Assembly: GCA_947652115.1 (NCBI GenBank)
Contig: OX393571.1
Location: forward strand, 15,221,794-15,285,793
Direction: 5' to 3'
DNA length: 64,000 bases
DNA from: Blastomussa wellsi
Taxonomy: Eukaryota > Cnidaria > Anthozoa > Scleractinia > Plerogyridae
Both the position numbers and the translations under genes were made by a program. The notes beneath the pieces are model-generated. The model saw nothing but the letters and a program-made list of their open reading frames with translations, had not been told where the DNA came from and made no database searches. Of the stretch, positions 23,239-35,011 are shown piece after piece (positions within the stretch are counted from its first letter, which is position 1; each line of letters starts with the position of its first letter).

Positions 23239-24580
23239 CTAGAATAGAACAGTTTACAATAATTAGTCTTTGAAGTAATGAATGGAAGTTTGGACGCGTA
23301 CACGTGTCTTTAAATCAAAGGATTGCTCAGTTTAAAGACTGCCTAATCAGAAAATTTCATTTTAATATTCGCTCAAGACTGAAAACTGAAAACTAGTTTT
23401 CAGCGAATAACTATAAGCATAACGGTTTTTGAGCTTATATTTAAGCGAGGATTCTGGATAGAATAAGAATTTTAAGTGTATTTGTTCTTTTTATAAGCTT
23501 TTCCTTATATGCTAGCATATGCTCCCAGTTGAAAATTAGCCTCATCAACATGTTGCTAATTAAAATGCAACTTTTTTTGTCATTTTTTCTGTTCATGTTC
23601 AGTCATTTCTGATAATCGGCGAGTGCAAAGCAGCCGAACATGAAACGGGTTTTCAATGTAGAAACTATATTATTTGATATATAAGAGCGACGAAAGGTTA
23701 CATCTTTCACTCAGCCGACATATAAACTAGAAGTCCGAAAGTCCGCAGAACTCGGCATAATATAAGAACATTTCACAGCGCGGGTTTCGAAGTGTATCTG
23801 AATCTAAAGCTCCTAGCTGTCGATCGTTTACACTGTATTAAGTTTCATTTTGTGGGCTTCGTTTTAAAAACTGTTCCAGAGCATTTTATTTTAGGATAAA
23901 TCAGTTCGTATAAATTCTATCAAAGATTCATAAAAACTATATTGGTTACACATATTATGGAAATGTTACTGAGTAAAGGATAGAACACATCTGAAAATAA
24001 AAATTACATAAAAACAGGGAAATATTTTTTAAGAGGTTTGAATTCGCTTGAATTGGATAGAATGATTTAAAGTTACCGTCGTCAAGGATAAAATGGAAGA
24101 GATCAAAGAGCATTTGAATTGAAATTTCTTTTACACTCGACGGCTTCCGTTTTGCCGATCACACCCAAACATAACATTTGCATGATGAAGTTAAAGCTAA
24201 AAGTTACAGTTGTATTTTTCACGGGGGTAAAGCGTATCAATTTTATGTCCATTTAAAGAACTTCATCGTTTGGCACACGCAAAATTGGAATCAAAGGGTG
24301 TTGCTAAATTTTGTCGCCGCAAGCCGGGAAATTTTGATGCAACTAACAATTGCCGACAAGCTGATTCGGTAAGAATTTATCCGCACAAAAAATAGACTTC
24401 TGTGTTACACATAGACCCTGTTATTTAAGGTAAACTTTTGGAAAGAAGAATATAAAAACGATTCAGAAATTCCCACCTCAATGTTCTTTTCTGCTATCTT
24501 GAAATAACCTCGGTCGCAGGGAGCAGTATTTGAATGTCTGCTAAAATATGGAGATACCAACAAACGTTGAAGCAGCTGAC
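23239..24580. other. Intergenic, no gene recognised
   Basis: AT-rich DNA upstream of the reticulon. Short ORFs have no recognisable similarity or splice support. A promoter or leading exon of the reticulon may lie here but cannot be placed. Confidence 0.5.
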
Positions 24581-24589
24581 ATGTGAGTC

Positions 24590-24800
24590 ATTAAATATTC
24601 AGAAACAGCACAGCTCCCGAGATACGTCATCGTTTGTGCACTTTGAAAAAATTAGCCTCAATTTTTCAAAATCGTCATTTGCAATCCTTTTCAGTCTTCT
24701 CCATCCTCAGCCATCCTCGTCCCTTTTTGGTTTAGTATCACTCCTTTGGTGTTTTTCTTCCTTAGCAAACCATTATTTTTAGGTTTCCTAAATTTTAAGG
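24590..24800 (+). repeat. Dispersed repeat family A, fullest copy
   Basis: Contains both halves seen separately elsewhere. The 5' half (GATACGTCATCGTTTGTGCA, TTTTCAAAATCGTCATTTGC) recurs inverted at 51735-51840 and 52660-52730. The 3' half (CTTCTCCATCCTC...TTAGGTTTCCTAAATTTTAAGG region) recurs at 7040-7190 and inverted at 52250-52440. Confidence 0.65.
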
Positions 24801-25127
24801 GTAATTTAGGTTGTCGAAGAAATGACTCAAAATTTGACGTCCAATGGTTTAAAGTGCGCGAAATTTGACAGCGAGAAAAATCGTCGACACGGGTAAATCG
24901 AATTAGACAGGATATTTGAAAATATGAAGTGAGAGAAAATGTAAATCTCTTTAAGATGTTATTGATAAAAACGAGAAAAGTGATTTTGGATAGGCAAATT
25001 GAAACAAGGCAATATGTAATTTTTTTGTCCATTAAGTTAAAGTTCTTTTGAAACGTGGGTAAATAACACAAATGGTTACTTAATCAGGACAGTTTGACTT
25101 TCTTTATAATAGATGGAGAATACAAAA

Positions 25128-25517
25128 CCGGGGGGGGTGTACTCCCATATATGGGGCTATATAGATATGTGCCGCGGGATAGGGTATGGTTTTCGAGGTT
25201 CTTGTTCCTTAAATAGAGTATCATTTTTGCTTCTTTTGGCATTCTTCACGGTATGATCCTTAGATAGGGTACCTAAATTGTATTATCTGGTTATTTTGCA
25301 ATTGGCAGTGCTCAAAAAACACGCTAAACGAAACAGAAACGGTCTGTCAAACTAAAAACGTTACGGAACGAGAAAAAGTTGACCTGTTTGCACCTTTATT
25401 AGTTTTTGTTTTTTCCTTGAATAAGGTGTCATTTTTCGGGTAGGGTATCCAATTCCATTTACTTTCAGGGTCAGACACACACCTATCCAAAATTTAAGGG
25501 AGTAACCTCCCCCCGGG
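25128..25517. mobile_element. TIR MITE with G/C-run ends and near-perfect 8-bp flanking repeat
   Basis: The ends are CCGGGGGGGGTGTACTCCC and GGGAGTAACCTCCCCCCGGG. Internal paired motifs GGATAGGGTATGGTTTT and TAGGGTATCCAATT occur. Flanks ATACAAAA (25120-25127) and ATACAAAC (25518-25525) match at 7 of 8 bases. At 390 bp it has no ORF. Confidence 0.7.
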
Positions 25518-26639
25518 ATACAAACATGTCATTTTTTACACAAATTATAGCAAATACACTGGAAAACGAGTAACTTATATTTTTCAGTAAAATGTTATTA
25601 GCGCGTCATTGTGTCTTTTGTATCGTATTAGAACCCAAGGCCCACTCTACTTAGAAAGCTGCGTAAACTGAAAACAATCTGGGAAGAACCTAGGCGAAAA
25701 TTCCATTATGATGACGTAGCAATCCGCGTAGTTGCCACGAGCGATTGCAAGCTACTTTCGCGTGACCGAGAATTAACAAATTGACGAGTATGTAATGTTA
25801 TCGAACATGAATTTCGACATCACATTGTCATTGTCCTGTGGATCCGCAGACAACTTTTAACATTGTGGTGATGAAATTTATGATCGATAACAAGACAGAT
25901 CCTTAAAAACTGACGACAATTTGTCGCCAAAATGAAGCCAAACGCGAGAGAAACCTGAAATTCGTAAAACAATTCCGAAACTTATGTAGCATCACATTCA
26001 AAGTAACTAACTCGAAATCAAAACAACTAACCTTTATTCCATTCGGAAATTCTTTAAATCCCGCTGAATTTTTACAAAGTTGCTTTGGCATAATACGACA
26101 AAATTAACAGATTCTGTTCAGGATCATTTACGTCAAATTTTGGCGTTTTTCCATTTTTGCCCCCGGGCCCACGATCCTTCTGGTCTGCGCCAGGGATCCC
26201 CGTTACAGGTGAATTCTATTCGGTTTAGTGTTCATCTTGAAAAATAATTTGATTTTATCATCAAAGGAGTCCCGTTTGGATGCAATTTTGTAGTGCAGCG
26301 GCTCTCGTAAGCTTGTAATTCTAATGGTCCTCTAAGTGCTTTTGTTTTAGGGGTGTAGGCATTATTCCTGTTGTTTGTTTTATTGTTTTCATGCATTTGT
26401 CGCTTATTTTCGAGAGCTAACAGCGCTCAACTGTAAACAGTTCTACAAAGTTTTCAACCAAGCCGCGCGCGCTGGCATCATCCGACGACGTCATTTATTC
26501 AGCATGTAGTAGCAGTAACGGCCCTATTCTCCCAGAGGAGAAATAGGAAATAAGTCAAGTAGCAGTAGCAGTAGCTTTAGCTTTTCCCTCAGATTCACAG
26601 TGTAGTTTTATCAGCTAATTTCTCCGAGCATTTCCTAGC

Positions 26640-26960
26640 CTTGACATCACGACAAGCAATGGTCTCAGACAATGGGGAGGTCTCGGGTCCGAGTCTCAGA
26701 TCGGACCAACACTCCGGGTCTTACAACAACTGAGGAGAACGTGCTGCCTTTGTAATTACATCTGCAAATGGTTAGATGTTCTAGTCTTTTCGGATAAGGA
26801 CAATAAACCGCAGTTCCCGTCTCCTGTATCTTTAGTGTTGCGGGTCAGTAGGGGACATTAAAGAACCCACACACGAGTAGGATACAGAATTCCCGGTGCT
26901 GTGGTCTGGTCTGTTCGCATATGTACTCGTGGGTTGGGTGGGTGGGGTGAGATCATGAAT
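26640..26960. repeat. Dispersed repeat with AAGGACAATAAACCGCAG / TTAAAGAACCCACACACGAG motifs
   Basis: The motif pair TCGGATAAGGACAATAAACC and GGGACATTAAAGAACCCACA is one I recognise as a widespread repeat core in marine invertebrate genomes. Class uncertain; no ends or ORF are seen. Confidence 0.5.
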
Positions 26961-27580
26961 GGACTGATAGCGGCTGCCATCGGCGCCTTTACATGCTGAC
27001 GTCCTATCTCACCCCTGAAAAGAAATGTAAAAGCGCATTTGAACATGTATATAGAAAATGTCCTAAAATGAGCACATCCATTACCATTACAACACCGGGA
27101 ACTGACTCCATGCCCATGTCAATGAGCGCGCGAGAATTTCTGCAGTTTTGGTAAAAATAATAACTGATCGCAAGTGATAACCAATCCAAGACACTAACCT
27201 ACGCCAACAGCATGGAATCCTTGGGCAATGCGGGACCTTACCGTAAAACGACCATTCGACAATTCGCTAGCCGTTCTTTTTAGCGCGAATATTTTCATAA
27301 ACTATGTTTTAAAATAGACTCAACTCAGCTGTGATAGTCCCTTTAGTTTTAATTGATACTCGGTAAAACATGCGTTTTTAGCCCATCACAGCACACACTA
27401 TGTCCGATCTACAAAAAGTAACTCATTGTAAGTACTATAATTTCATACATACTGAGCGAACGTCTGTGAAAATACATCGTTCGTCCAATCAGAGACGCGA
27501 ACGATAGTACTACTCAGTGGAGAACAACAAGCGAGCGGCTTTCAGTAAGAAAAACTCTCAGAACGTATGAAATAAAACCA

Positions 27581-27735
27581 TTACGCCATGGAAAGAGCTT
27601 GAACGATTTCTAGTCACTTGTTGCTCTACATCAAAAACCTTACTCGTTCGCTGCGCTCATTCGTTCGTTTTTATTTTATGCATAGCAACTCTTGAATAGA
27701 AATCGTTCGTGCGAACTTTCCATGGCATAAGCGCT
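27581..27735. mobile_element. Short foldback element
   Basis: TTACGCCATGGAAAGAGCTT and GAACTTTCCATGGCATAAGC are inverted, as are GAACGATTTCTAGTCA and AATAGAAATCGTTCGTGC. The loop contains CTCGTTCGCTGCGCTCATTC. Confidence 0.6.
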
Positions 27736-27837
27736 ATTTCTATCGGTGAACGCTTGAACAGTACGACTTCTAACGGCCATCCGTACAGTTTCGCTCGGTC
27801 GGTTACTGTTGCAAACTCTCAACTTGCACATTGAGAG

Positions 27838-28121
27838 AGGCGCGCGTGGCCTAGTGGTCAGGGCGCTGGACTTGTAATCAGGTGGTCCTGGGTTCGAGTC
27901 CTCCTCCTTGCCACTAAAACGGATTTGTCTTCGGTGGTCCCGAATTCAACTCCTCCACACTTTGTAAATAGCCAACCGGTCTGCCTCCTGCCAGTTGGGA
28001 TTTTTAAGAACTTTCTGTTTCATTTATAATATTTGTTTACGTATTTAGAGTGTCCCCAATTAGCACAGTGGAGCAAAATACAGTGACACGTAAATAAAGT
28101 TATTATTATTATTATTATTAT
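27838..28121 (+). mobile_element. tRNA-derived SINE with (ATT)n tail
   Basis: The tRNA-like head has box A TGGCCTAGTGGTCAGGGCG, an anticodon-loop-like CTTGTAA and box B GGGTTCGAGTCC. An unrelated body of about 200 bp follows, and then (ATT)n at 28100-28121. The tRNA part lacks a good acceptor stem, so it is a SINE head rather than a tRNA gene. A similar head with a different body lies at 50702. Confidence 0.75.
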
Positions 28122-28631
28122 CTAAATTTCTTCTCGGGCAGTGTTAATCTAGATCACGTGATTTAAAAAACTTCTAGCGAGTGGGCACTATTAATTCATC
28201 GGGAAAGCCAACAGAAGCTTCGTGGCATTCAAATACTCTCTGTTGCAAAACGGCATGGAAGTTTTCAAAATTTGGTAAAACCTGCATTTATTTGCATCTA
28301 GTGAGTTTTCCGACTCTGTTAGCTCGATGGCGTAATTACTGTTCGTGCAAATTCTGGAAAAACTATTTTTACATGGCTATGACGTGACTGCTATAATATC
28401 ATATCATGGCTTGACAAAACGCTCACAAACTCGAACCACCACACAACTTTTTTCAGATCACGCATTAAGAATTGAAATTCTAATGACAGTTTTATCACTC
28501 TAGTGATTTTGATAGTAAGAAGTCGTACCGTCTGAGAGCAAGAGAATATCAAGAGCTTGAAAGTTAATATCACAAAAAAATGTAATTTATAGATAAAACA
28601 CGTTCTTATTTTACACATGGACGGCCGAACT

Positions 28632-30414
28632 TTAAATGCTCTGTTGCAGTACTTCAATGAGTTCGCCACACTTTGTCTTCACGTATTTCTCCAACACTGT
28701 ATTACAGTTGTCACAAGACTTGGTATATGATGCGCACGCGCAACCTCTGATCGGCAGTTTGTTGTATCCCCAACAACTATTCAGTTCATTAGCGATCTCC
28801 AAAACGCGCGCTTTCTCCTTCAAAAACTGTTCTCGTAGCTGCCTTATCTCGCGGGCGTGCTGCTCTTTAAGCCAACGAAGGTGATTGTTTAAAAGACAAA
28901 CCAGATTCTCGGCATCGATGTGGTCAAAACCAGGACAGGTCTTCAGATCTTGGATGTTCATTCTTCCAAGAGAAGCGAGGCACTTTTCCAGAAGACGTTT
29001 GAGTGAGAATTCTTGAGCTAAGACAACAAGCTCGACCGAGCTTTGTTTTTGCAGTAGTCGCTCCTCACAGCGAGCTGTCAGCTTAGTGATCTGGTATTCT
29101 CGGGACAACTCAAGCAAGCTTCTCACATCGTGCTGATCTAGAACAATTCAGTTAAAACCAATTATAACAATTAGCTACCTAACCCGCATAATCAAATTTA
29201 GTATAAGTAAGCATGCTTTTCCGTGTGTACATAGCCTCATCTAAACACACCTATCAACCAATGAGAGCGTGCACAATATCTCATCCAATAGGGCACGCTA
29301 AATGGCATGAGCAAATTTCTTCGCAGATAATTTTGTTATGACACAAGTTGCGGCACGGGATTTGATGTACATCTGCACTGGCTATGTGATGAAACAATTG
29401 GTTCGAGCTTTAAGCTTTGCACTATCAACTTATGGTGCACTTGGGAAGTTTGGAGAGCACTTAACTCTTACACCAGGGGTGGATCTAGGGAGAGGGTGCA
29501 GGGAGTGCGCACCCCTCCCTGAGATGATCTGCGGCTTTCTTATATAACGAGCATTGTACTTATGTCACCCGCCAGTTACGTCATTCCCTAGTGGTCCACC
29601 CCCTCCTAAGAAAAATACTGGATCTGCCCCTGTACACTTCTTTTGTTGCACTCTACAAACTTACTTCGTCCAGCATATTTTAATAACTCACAAATAGTGC
29701 ATGCTAAAGCATGAACTTTAAATATTGACCACATATAAACAGAAATCTCTCCACATTGCTGGAAAGAGCACCTTAAAATTAGCAAAATGGCTAGGTTTGA
29801 GCGTCTGGCTATAGTGCGAGAAACTGTTTCAAATAGCTGGCCAGCCCCCCCCCCCACCCCCACCACAAGCCCACAAGCATACAATTCTTTTAAAATTTCC
29901 CGAACATTACAAGATGTGACTCACAAATTTCATAAATCTGGTCCCCGATTATAACTCTTGGCTCACACAACTATGCAGCAGTTTTGTGGCACACTTTTGA
30001 ATAAAGAGAGTACCTATAGGCGAGTGCGTATACCAAGAAAATACAGGTGGCAAGTACGATATTCCATGGTATTCCAAAAAGAGAGTGTAAGTGTTTCATA
30101 ACTATTTTATACTATGCCATAGAAAGTATGCTTCAGGGTTGTGAAAATGTCTTACCTGAAATCTGCAAAGGGAATGGATAAATCATGCACAGAAATTCAT
30201 TGATTTTTTCTGCCTTCTTCCCTGGAAGAGGTATTTCAGTCGACGTTGCTTCTTTAAAGGCAGACTGGAACATTGTGTTGAACACAGGAGAGCTGATGGC
30301 AAGAATGGATTTATGCACATGAAATCGTTTGTCCTCCACCACCAAGACTGTGTCGCTGAAATTCCAAGGTTCTGAAAAGTTGGGAAGCTGGTCGCCATTA
30401 CAGAACAGGTCCAT
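28632..30414 (-). CDS. BTB-domain protein with C-terminal coiled coil (254 aa, 2 exons)
   Basis: Exon 1 (30414-30156) encodes M1 to S86, including DTVLVVEDKRFHVHKSILAI and SPVFNTMFQSAFKE, the core of a BTB/POZ fold (dimerisation and often cullin-3 binding). Donor TTTCAG|GTAAGA leaves phase 1. Exon 2 (29137-28632, acceptor TTGTTCTAG) resumes G|AT and completes the BTB helices (DVRSLLELSREYQITKLTAR). It continues with a short BACK-like helical segment and a predicted coiled coil at about 176-206. A C-terminal cysteine cluster (C219, C221, C228, C231, C243) precedes TAA. No MATH, Kelch or zinc-finger domain is present. The layout resembles cnidarian BTB proteins named after BTB/MATH proteins. 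An acceptor (GTTGTTAG at about 30441) just upstream suggests a non-coding first exon further out. Confidence 0.88.
29474..29632. mobile_element. hAT-like MITE with 5-bp target duplication, in BTB intron
   Basis: The ends are CAGGGGTGGATCTAGGG and CTGGATCTGCCCCTG. The element is flanked by TACAC at 29469-29473 and 29633-29637 and is 159 bp long. The same type of ends occurs at 31211-31386. Confidence 0.85.
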
Positions 30415-30484
30415 GGCTGGTTCAAAGCATGACGAGATCTAACAACAGAATTTAAAGTGACGACTGTCAATGATTATTTTTAAG

Positions 30485-30655
30485 AGCGTAGCTAGGTGGG
30501 GGTGGGGGGAGAGTTTCCTTGGATACCTGTTACCCCCTTTCTGAGACTTTTTTTAATAAACAACATACAATATTCAGACGAGCGAATCCAGTGAATACCC
30601 TGGGTGTCACACACTTTGACCCCCCTTTTGAAAAATCCTGGTTACACCCCTGAAT
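30485..30655. repeat. G/C-run-ended dispersed repeat fragment
   Basis: Starts GCGTAGCTAGGTGGGGGTGG and ends GGTTACACCCCTG. The ends are partly complementary, so it is probably a decayed TIR element just upstream of the BTB gene. Confidence 0.45.
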
Positions 30656-31210
30656 TTATGAACAACAGTTACAACAACAACAACAACAATTTATTTAACC
30701 CAAAAAAGAAAAAATAAAACTTATATTTGCTTACAAACAAGTCAACCAGAGTGTTCAGCGAAAATCTTTGTCGCTATGACAGAATTTTGTCACTGCCTCC
30801 AGTCGCACTGAATTCAAACTGGTTTGAATTCAGGTAAGATCACAGTGACAATATTCTGTTGTAGTGACAGAAGGCCCAAATTACATTTTTAGATGAATTA
30901 ATAGTATAGAGGACCACCAAAATACACCTGATATTACTGATGGAATCAAATTGAAATCAACTGAGCTTAATCCCTATCGAGTGATTGGGTTTGATTTGGT
31001 TTGATAATCGAACATTATTGAGGCCCTGCCAGGATAAATTTCGACAAGTGACATGGCCCAAAACGCAGCGACAACACAGAATGAAATCGCAAAAAAATAT
31101 AATCCTGCTTGCCAAAATTTTGACAGGGAAATCAAGGTAGAGAAATAAAGACAAAATACTGAGCAGACCTGGTACAATTCAGACAAGCAACACGAGGACC
31201 CCCATGAAAG

Positions 31211-31386
31211 CAGGGGCGGATCCAGAGTTTTTCTCAGGAAGGGGTGCACCACTAAGCAATGACGTAATTGATGGTTGGCATAAGCAGAATACTGGTTTTA
31301 TTAGAAAGTCGCAGGTCATCCCAGGCGGGGGGGGGGGGGGGGGGTGGTTGCACAGCCCCTGCACCCTTCCCCTAGATCCGCCCCTG
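31211..31386. mobile_element. hAT-like MITE, second copy of the CAGGGGCGGATC family
   Basis: The ends CAGGGGCGGATCCAG and CTAGATCCGCCCCTG are inverted. A run of about 20 Gs lies inside (31326-31345). Flanks GAAAG and GGAAG are a 4-of-5 match. Confidence 0.75.
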
Positions 31387-33050
31387 GGAAGGGCCCCCTT
31401 ATTTGCTTGAGCGGTTTGTTTTCCCAATAGAGGGATTCATGCTGACATCACTGTTTACCTTTTTTTTCACATTAGCATACAGCTTGGCGTACAGAAGGCA
31501 ACGTGTTAGATATGAATGGACTCCAAATAGTTAAAGAGCTAGTGAAATTTAGTATGTGGTGAAACTTTTAGCTCTTTGTGTGTAATATTCAAGGAGAAAT
31601 TGTCTTTCAAAAACTCCAAATTTCTGGGTGGCAAAAGCGCTAATGAGCTCATACATTCTTTGAAAAATTTTGAGTTTTTAAGCCAGCGTCAGACAAAAAG
31701 AATTCAATACATCGAGCTGAAATTCATTGGCAGAGTTAATCGTGCTATGAACTTTCAATATTCAGAACCGATTTTTTGTAGCTCCATCAGAAACTGAATC
31801 GCTTATGCTAATGAGGCAAATATTGTAAACAAGGATTCCCCTATAGGGGCCAGAATTTATATTTTTTTATCCATCCAAACATTATTCATGTAGTTGAATA
31901 CAAGAATTCTCATCACATGGTCTGAAATGGGGCAACAATTAACCAAGCATGCGAACAAGGTCTATTGAACTCCCACAAAAATTTTGAGTAATCAAACACA
32001 GTCAAATGGCTGATTTCACACAGAAGACATCGACAATCTTTCCAAATGAAGAGATACTCAGTAAAATCCTCCCTGTATAAAAGACAATATAAATTCCATT
32101 AATCATACCTTATGATGTGATGTAAAGCCACTTTTTATGAAATATTTCCAGCTAAACACAGTTCCTTTACTTTGACAAATTCGAACTCAGCGTACAACAG
32201 AGAAATGAGTTATATTTCATATAGAAGGATGCAAAATGTCCCACATTTAAAAAGATAGGTCCGTCTGGCGTGCATGTGCATTCCGTCGACAGCTGTATTC
32301 GACCTGTTCGAGCAAGTAGTACTATGTGAAAAAGAATCATATTTGTTATATGACAATTACAGGTAGAAGAAATATAGAGTAATTTAAAAAATCTAAAAAA
32401 ATTGCTGAGCAATCTAAAGAACGAATCTTTAGAAGTTCTGACTTGGTGGAACCTTTTCGAGATGTTTCACTCAGCCCGGCTTCTGCAGATAAGATTACAC
32501 TTTTGGATTAGGACCTTTCTGTCCCATAACACATTAGACCCAAGTTGAAATTCTTATAATGACATTCTAGTCTTTGAGGCAATATTCTAGCCTATGTGAA
32601 AATCTTTCTTGAAATCCTTTAAATTAAATTGAATTTGTAAGTGAAGGCTCAAAAAGTGGCGGTGGATTTCTTTCTGGAAGTATGTTAGCTGACTAAAAAT
32701 AGTAAACAAATGTTTATCACTACAGTTTGTTTACTATTTTTATGTTAGTTGAGTTTGATTGTTTTATTATTTTGCTTTGTTTTGAATTCACAACTTATAC
32801 TGTTTTGTAAAGCTATACCCGCCCACGGTTGATGTGGAAATGTCTATTTACAACTATTTCTCAAAATTCACACGTTAGTGAGATTGCACTGAGACCGCGA
32901 TCCAACCGAATCCTTCAGACGTGCTCCCAGTCCCTACTTTACATCATTTGATATTTTCGAAAAACTTGGGAGAAATGATGTCATTAACATAGAATATCGA
33001 TAAAACTCATTTATTGACGGTTTTGTTCTTTTCTGCCTCAATACCATTGT
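31387..33050. other. Intergenic, no gene recognised; contains one strong hairpin
   Basis: No ORF with recognisable similarity. The only structured element noticed is the 17-bp perfect hairpin at 32694-32742, described in the findings. Confidence 0.5.
32694..32742. other. Perfect 17-bp hairpin, pre-miRNA-like size
   Basis: TAAAAATAGTAAACAAA (32694-32710), a 15-nt loop, then its exact reverse complement (32726-32742). Pairing partly continues outward. It could be a small MITE or a miRNA precursor; sequence alone does not decide. Confidence 0.4.
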
Positions 33051-33350
33051 CGCCCCCAAGCCCTTTTCGTTTCTCTTAGCCGGCAGGGCCTTGGCACGAA
33101 AAACGAAGGGCTCTGGAGAGATACGATTTCCAGTCCGAGATTCTAGGACTTCCGGACTTGACGTATATATAGCCCTGATGTTTCTACATGTTGTGTGTTG
33201 TAATAAGGCGGCCGGTGAAAATTTCTTTGTTCTCAACAGCCAATAAAAAAAATCGAGTTTTTTTTAAATTGTATGTCCCCAGAGCCCTTCGTTTTTCGCG
33301 CCAAGGCCCTGCCGGCTAAGAGAAACGAAAAGGGCTATGGGGACGAGAAT
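33051..33350. mobile_element. Foldback MITE, family C copy 2
   Basis: Left arm AGCCCTTTTCGTTTCTCTTA...GCCTTGGCACGAAAAACGAA; right arm TTCGTTTTTCGCGCCAAGGC...TAAGAGAAACGAAAAGGGCT. Arms are about 75 bp and nearly perfect, ending in CCCC/GGGG. Confidence 0.8.
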
Positions 33351-33414
33351 GCCTCAATACCGGCCATAATGCAGCGCGCGCTACGAGGACCAACTATCGA
33401 TTATTAGAAGGCAC

Positions 33415-33560
33415 CTGTGTAGCCAATCAGATTGCGCGATTTTCAGTAGTTGGTTTCTGGGTTATTCTAATGGATGATAAAGATATTAGCCAATGTTTTT
33501 GGAGATGCGCAGTTGTTGACTCCGTGGCATTATAAAGGTCGGCTAAGTGGCTTTTCGGCT
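33415..33560 (+). promoter_or_regulatory. Possible orphan promoter: two CCAAT boxes and a TATA-like box
   Basis: GCCAATCAGATT at about 33422, GCCAATG at 33490 and CATTATAAAGG at about 33529 are spaced as in a simple RNA polymerase II promoter. No gene is recognised downstream before a foldback element starts at 33655. The motifs may be chance. Confidence 0.25.
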
Positions 33561-33654
33561 CAGTGATATCAATGATAGGCAATCTTCAACTTTTGCCTCT
33601 CTGCACCATAATGATCACCTATGAACACTGAATTCGGACAAAATTCCTTATCGT

Positions 33655-33872
33655 TAGCACGTTTAAAACGGCTGATGTGATTGGACTCCCTATGTTTGAT
33701 TTCAGCGAATCAAATCGTGTGTACCCAGAGCCACTTGTTTCTCGTGCACAGGCCCAGCCGGCTAAGAGGGACAAGCGGCTCTGGGGACGAGAATGCTATG
33801 TCTCCAGAGCCCTTCGTTTTTCATGCCAAGGCCCTGCCGGCTAAGAGAAACGAAAAGGGCTATGGGGAGGTT
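33655..33872. mobile_element. Foldback MITE, family C, two half-elements side by side
   Basis: The first half (GCACGTTTAAAACGGCTGAT through GGCTCTGGGGACGAGAATG) matches the right part of copy 1 at 16850-16988. The second half (AGAGCCCTTCGTTTTTCATG... AACGAAAAGGGCTATGGGG) matches the right arm of copy 2. It is a composite of two subtypes. Confidence 0.7.
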
Positions 33873-34729
33873 ATGGTTTTTTAATTTTGATCCGAAAGGA
33901 GAATTTACACTTCTCGCCCCTTCCCCTCCACCCTCACTGCATAGCACTTTTTGTAAGCAAAGCGTATTTATTTCAAATTTCTCTCGTTTCACAATAAATA
34001 AAATGCAAAACAGTTGTTTCGCCTACTTCGACAACGAAATTTCAAGAATGTTCTATTTCCAGCCAGTTTAACTTCATGGCTTTAACAAAGACAGCTGAAA
34101 CAAAGTGGACTTCAATTGTGCAACTTTGAAAGATTGTTTCACTTATTTTAATTGCATGTCTCTTTAAATTTAAATATTTTAATCTTCTGGAAGTAATTTT
34201 CAAGCTTATTTACTATCGTAATCCAGAAGGCGGTTATTAAAATTTACGACTAGGTGTTAGCTTTTCGCGCTCGCAAATCTAACAAATTGGTTGTCCATCG
34301 AAGAAGGAAACCGAGCAGGAAATTGCTTTTTAATACAAAGTTTATGAAGAGGTTTAGTTCAGGGTTTCTTTAACTTTCACAGGTACACTCCAAACAAACG
34401 TCATTGCTTAAATATCTTCATGGATTACAGTGAAAGCCAAGCGGAAACTTCACCTCCGTATAATTACAAGTTCCCGTTTTATTCACAATAAATTGATTAA
34501 AAATACAACACAAGTTGACGTTTACTTAGTGGAAACCGCATACCACCTTTAAGTTTTATATCACATAAAACAATTCGGCTTTTATTGCCGCATTAAATTT
34601 CCGCTGTTCACTGGACGCAGCATTAAGAGTGCATTAAAAATTAAATTTTCCCCTTTTTTGTTTAATTTGGAACACACAACAAAACGGTAAAATTTCCAGC
34701 ATTGTGTAGATTCAAAGGTATGAGTTTTT

Positions 34730-35011
34730 TACTGCGGTTTTCAATAACATGCGAACTCTGAAGTTCAAAACCCAACCAACGATTGCGTTTTTCGCTGCCG
34801 TCAATCATAATTACGGTAAAAGTTAACGAACCTTGAAAATCAGAAACAAACAAAATGGATCGAAGTCTACCAATCACAACTGACAGACGTGACCTTTTGA
34901 CCCTGTTGAAGTGTACATCTGTTTTCTGAGAGGTCCGCTTGATGATTGACGGCAGCGAAAAACGTAACCGTCGACATGAGCAGAGTTCGCATGTTTCTGA
35001 AAACCGCAGTA
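34730..35011. mobile_element. Foldback MITE
   Basis: Left arm TTACTGCGGTTTTCAATAAC, ATGCGAACTCTG, TTTTTCGCTGCCGTCAATCAT. The right arm inverts these: ATGATTGACGGCAGCGAAAA, CAGAGTTCGCATGTTTCTGA, AAACCGCAGTAA. A 135-codon open frame across it is a by-product. Confidence 0.8.

Noticed and set aside
24691..25071. 126-codon minus-strand frame
   Set aside because: Overlaps dispersed repeat family A and shows no domain.
27838..27912. Possible tRNA gene (box A and box B present)
   Set aside because: Acceptor stem does not close well and the sequence runs into a SINE body with an (ATT)n tail.
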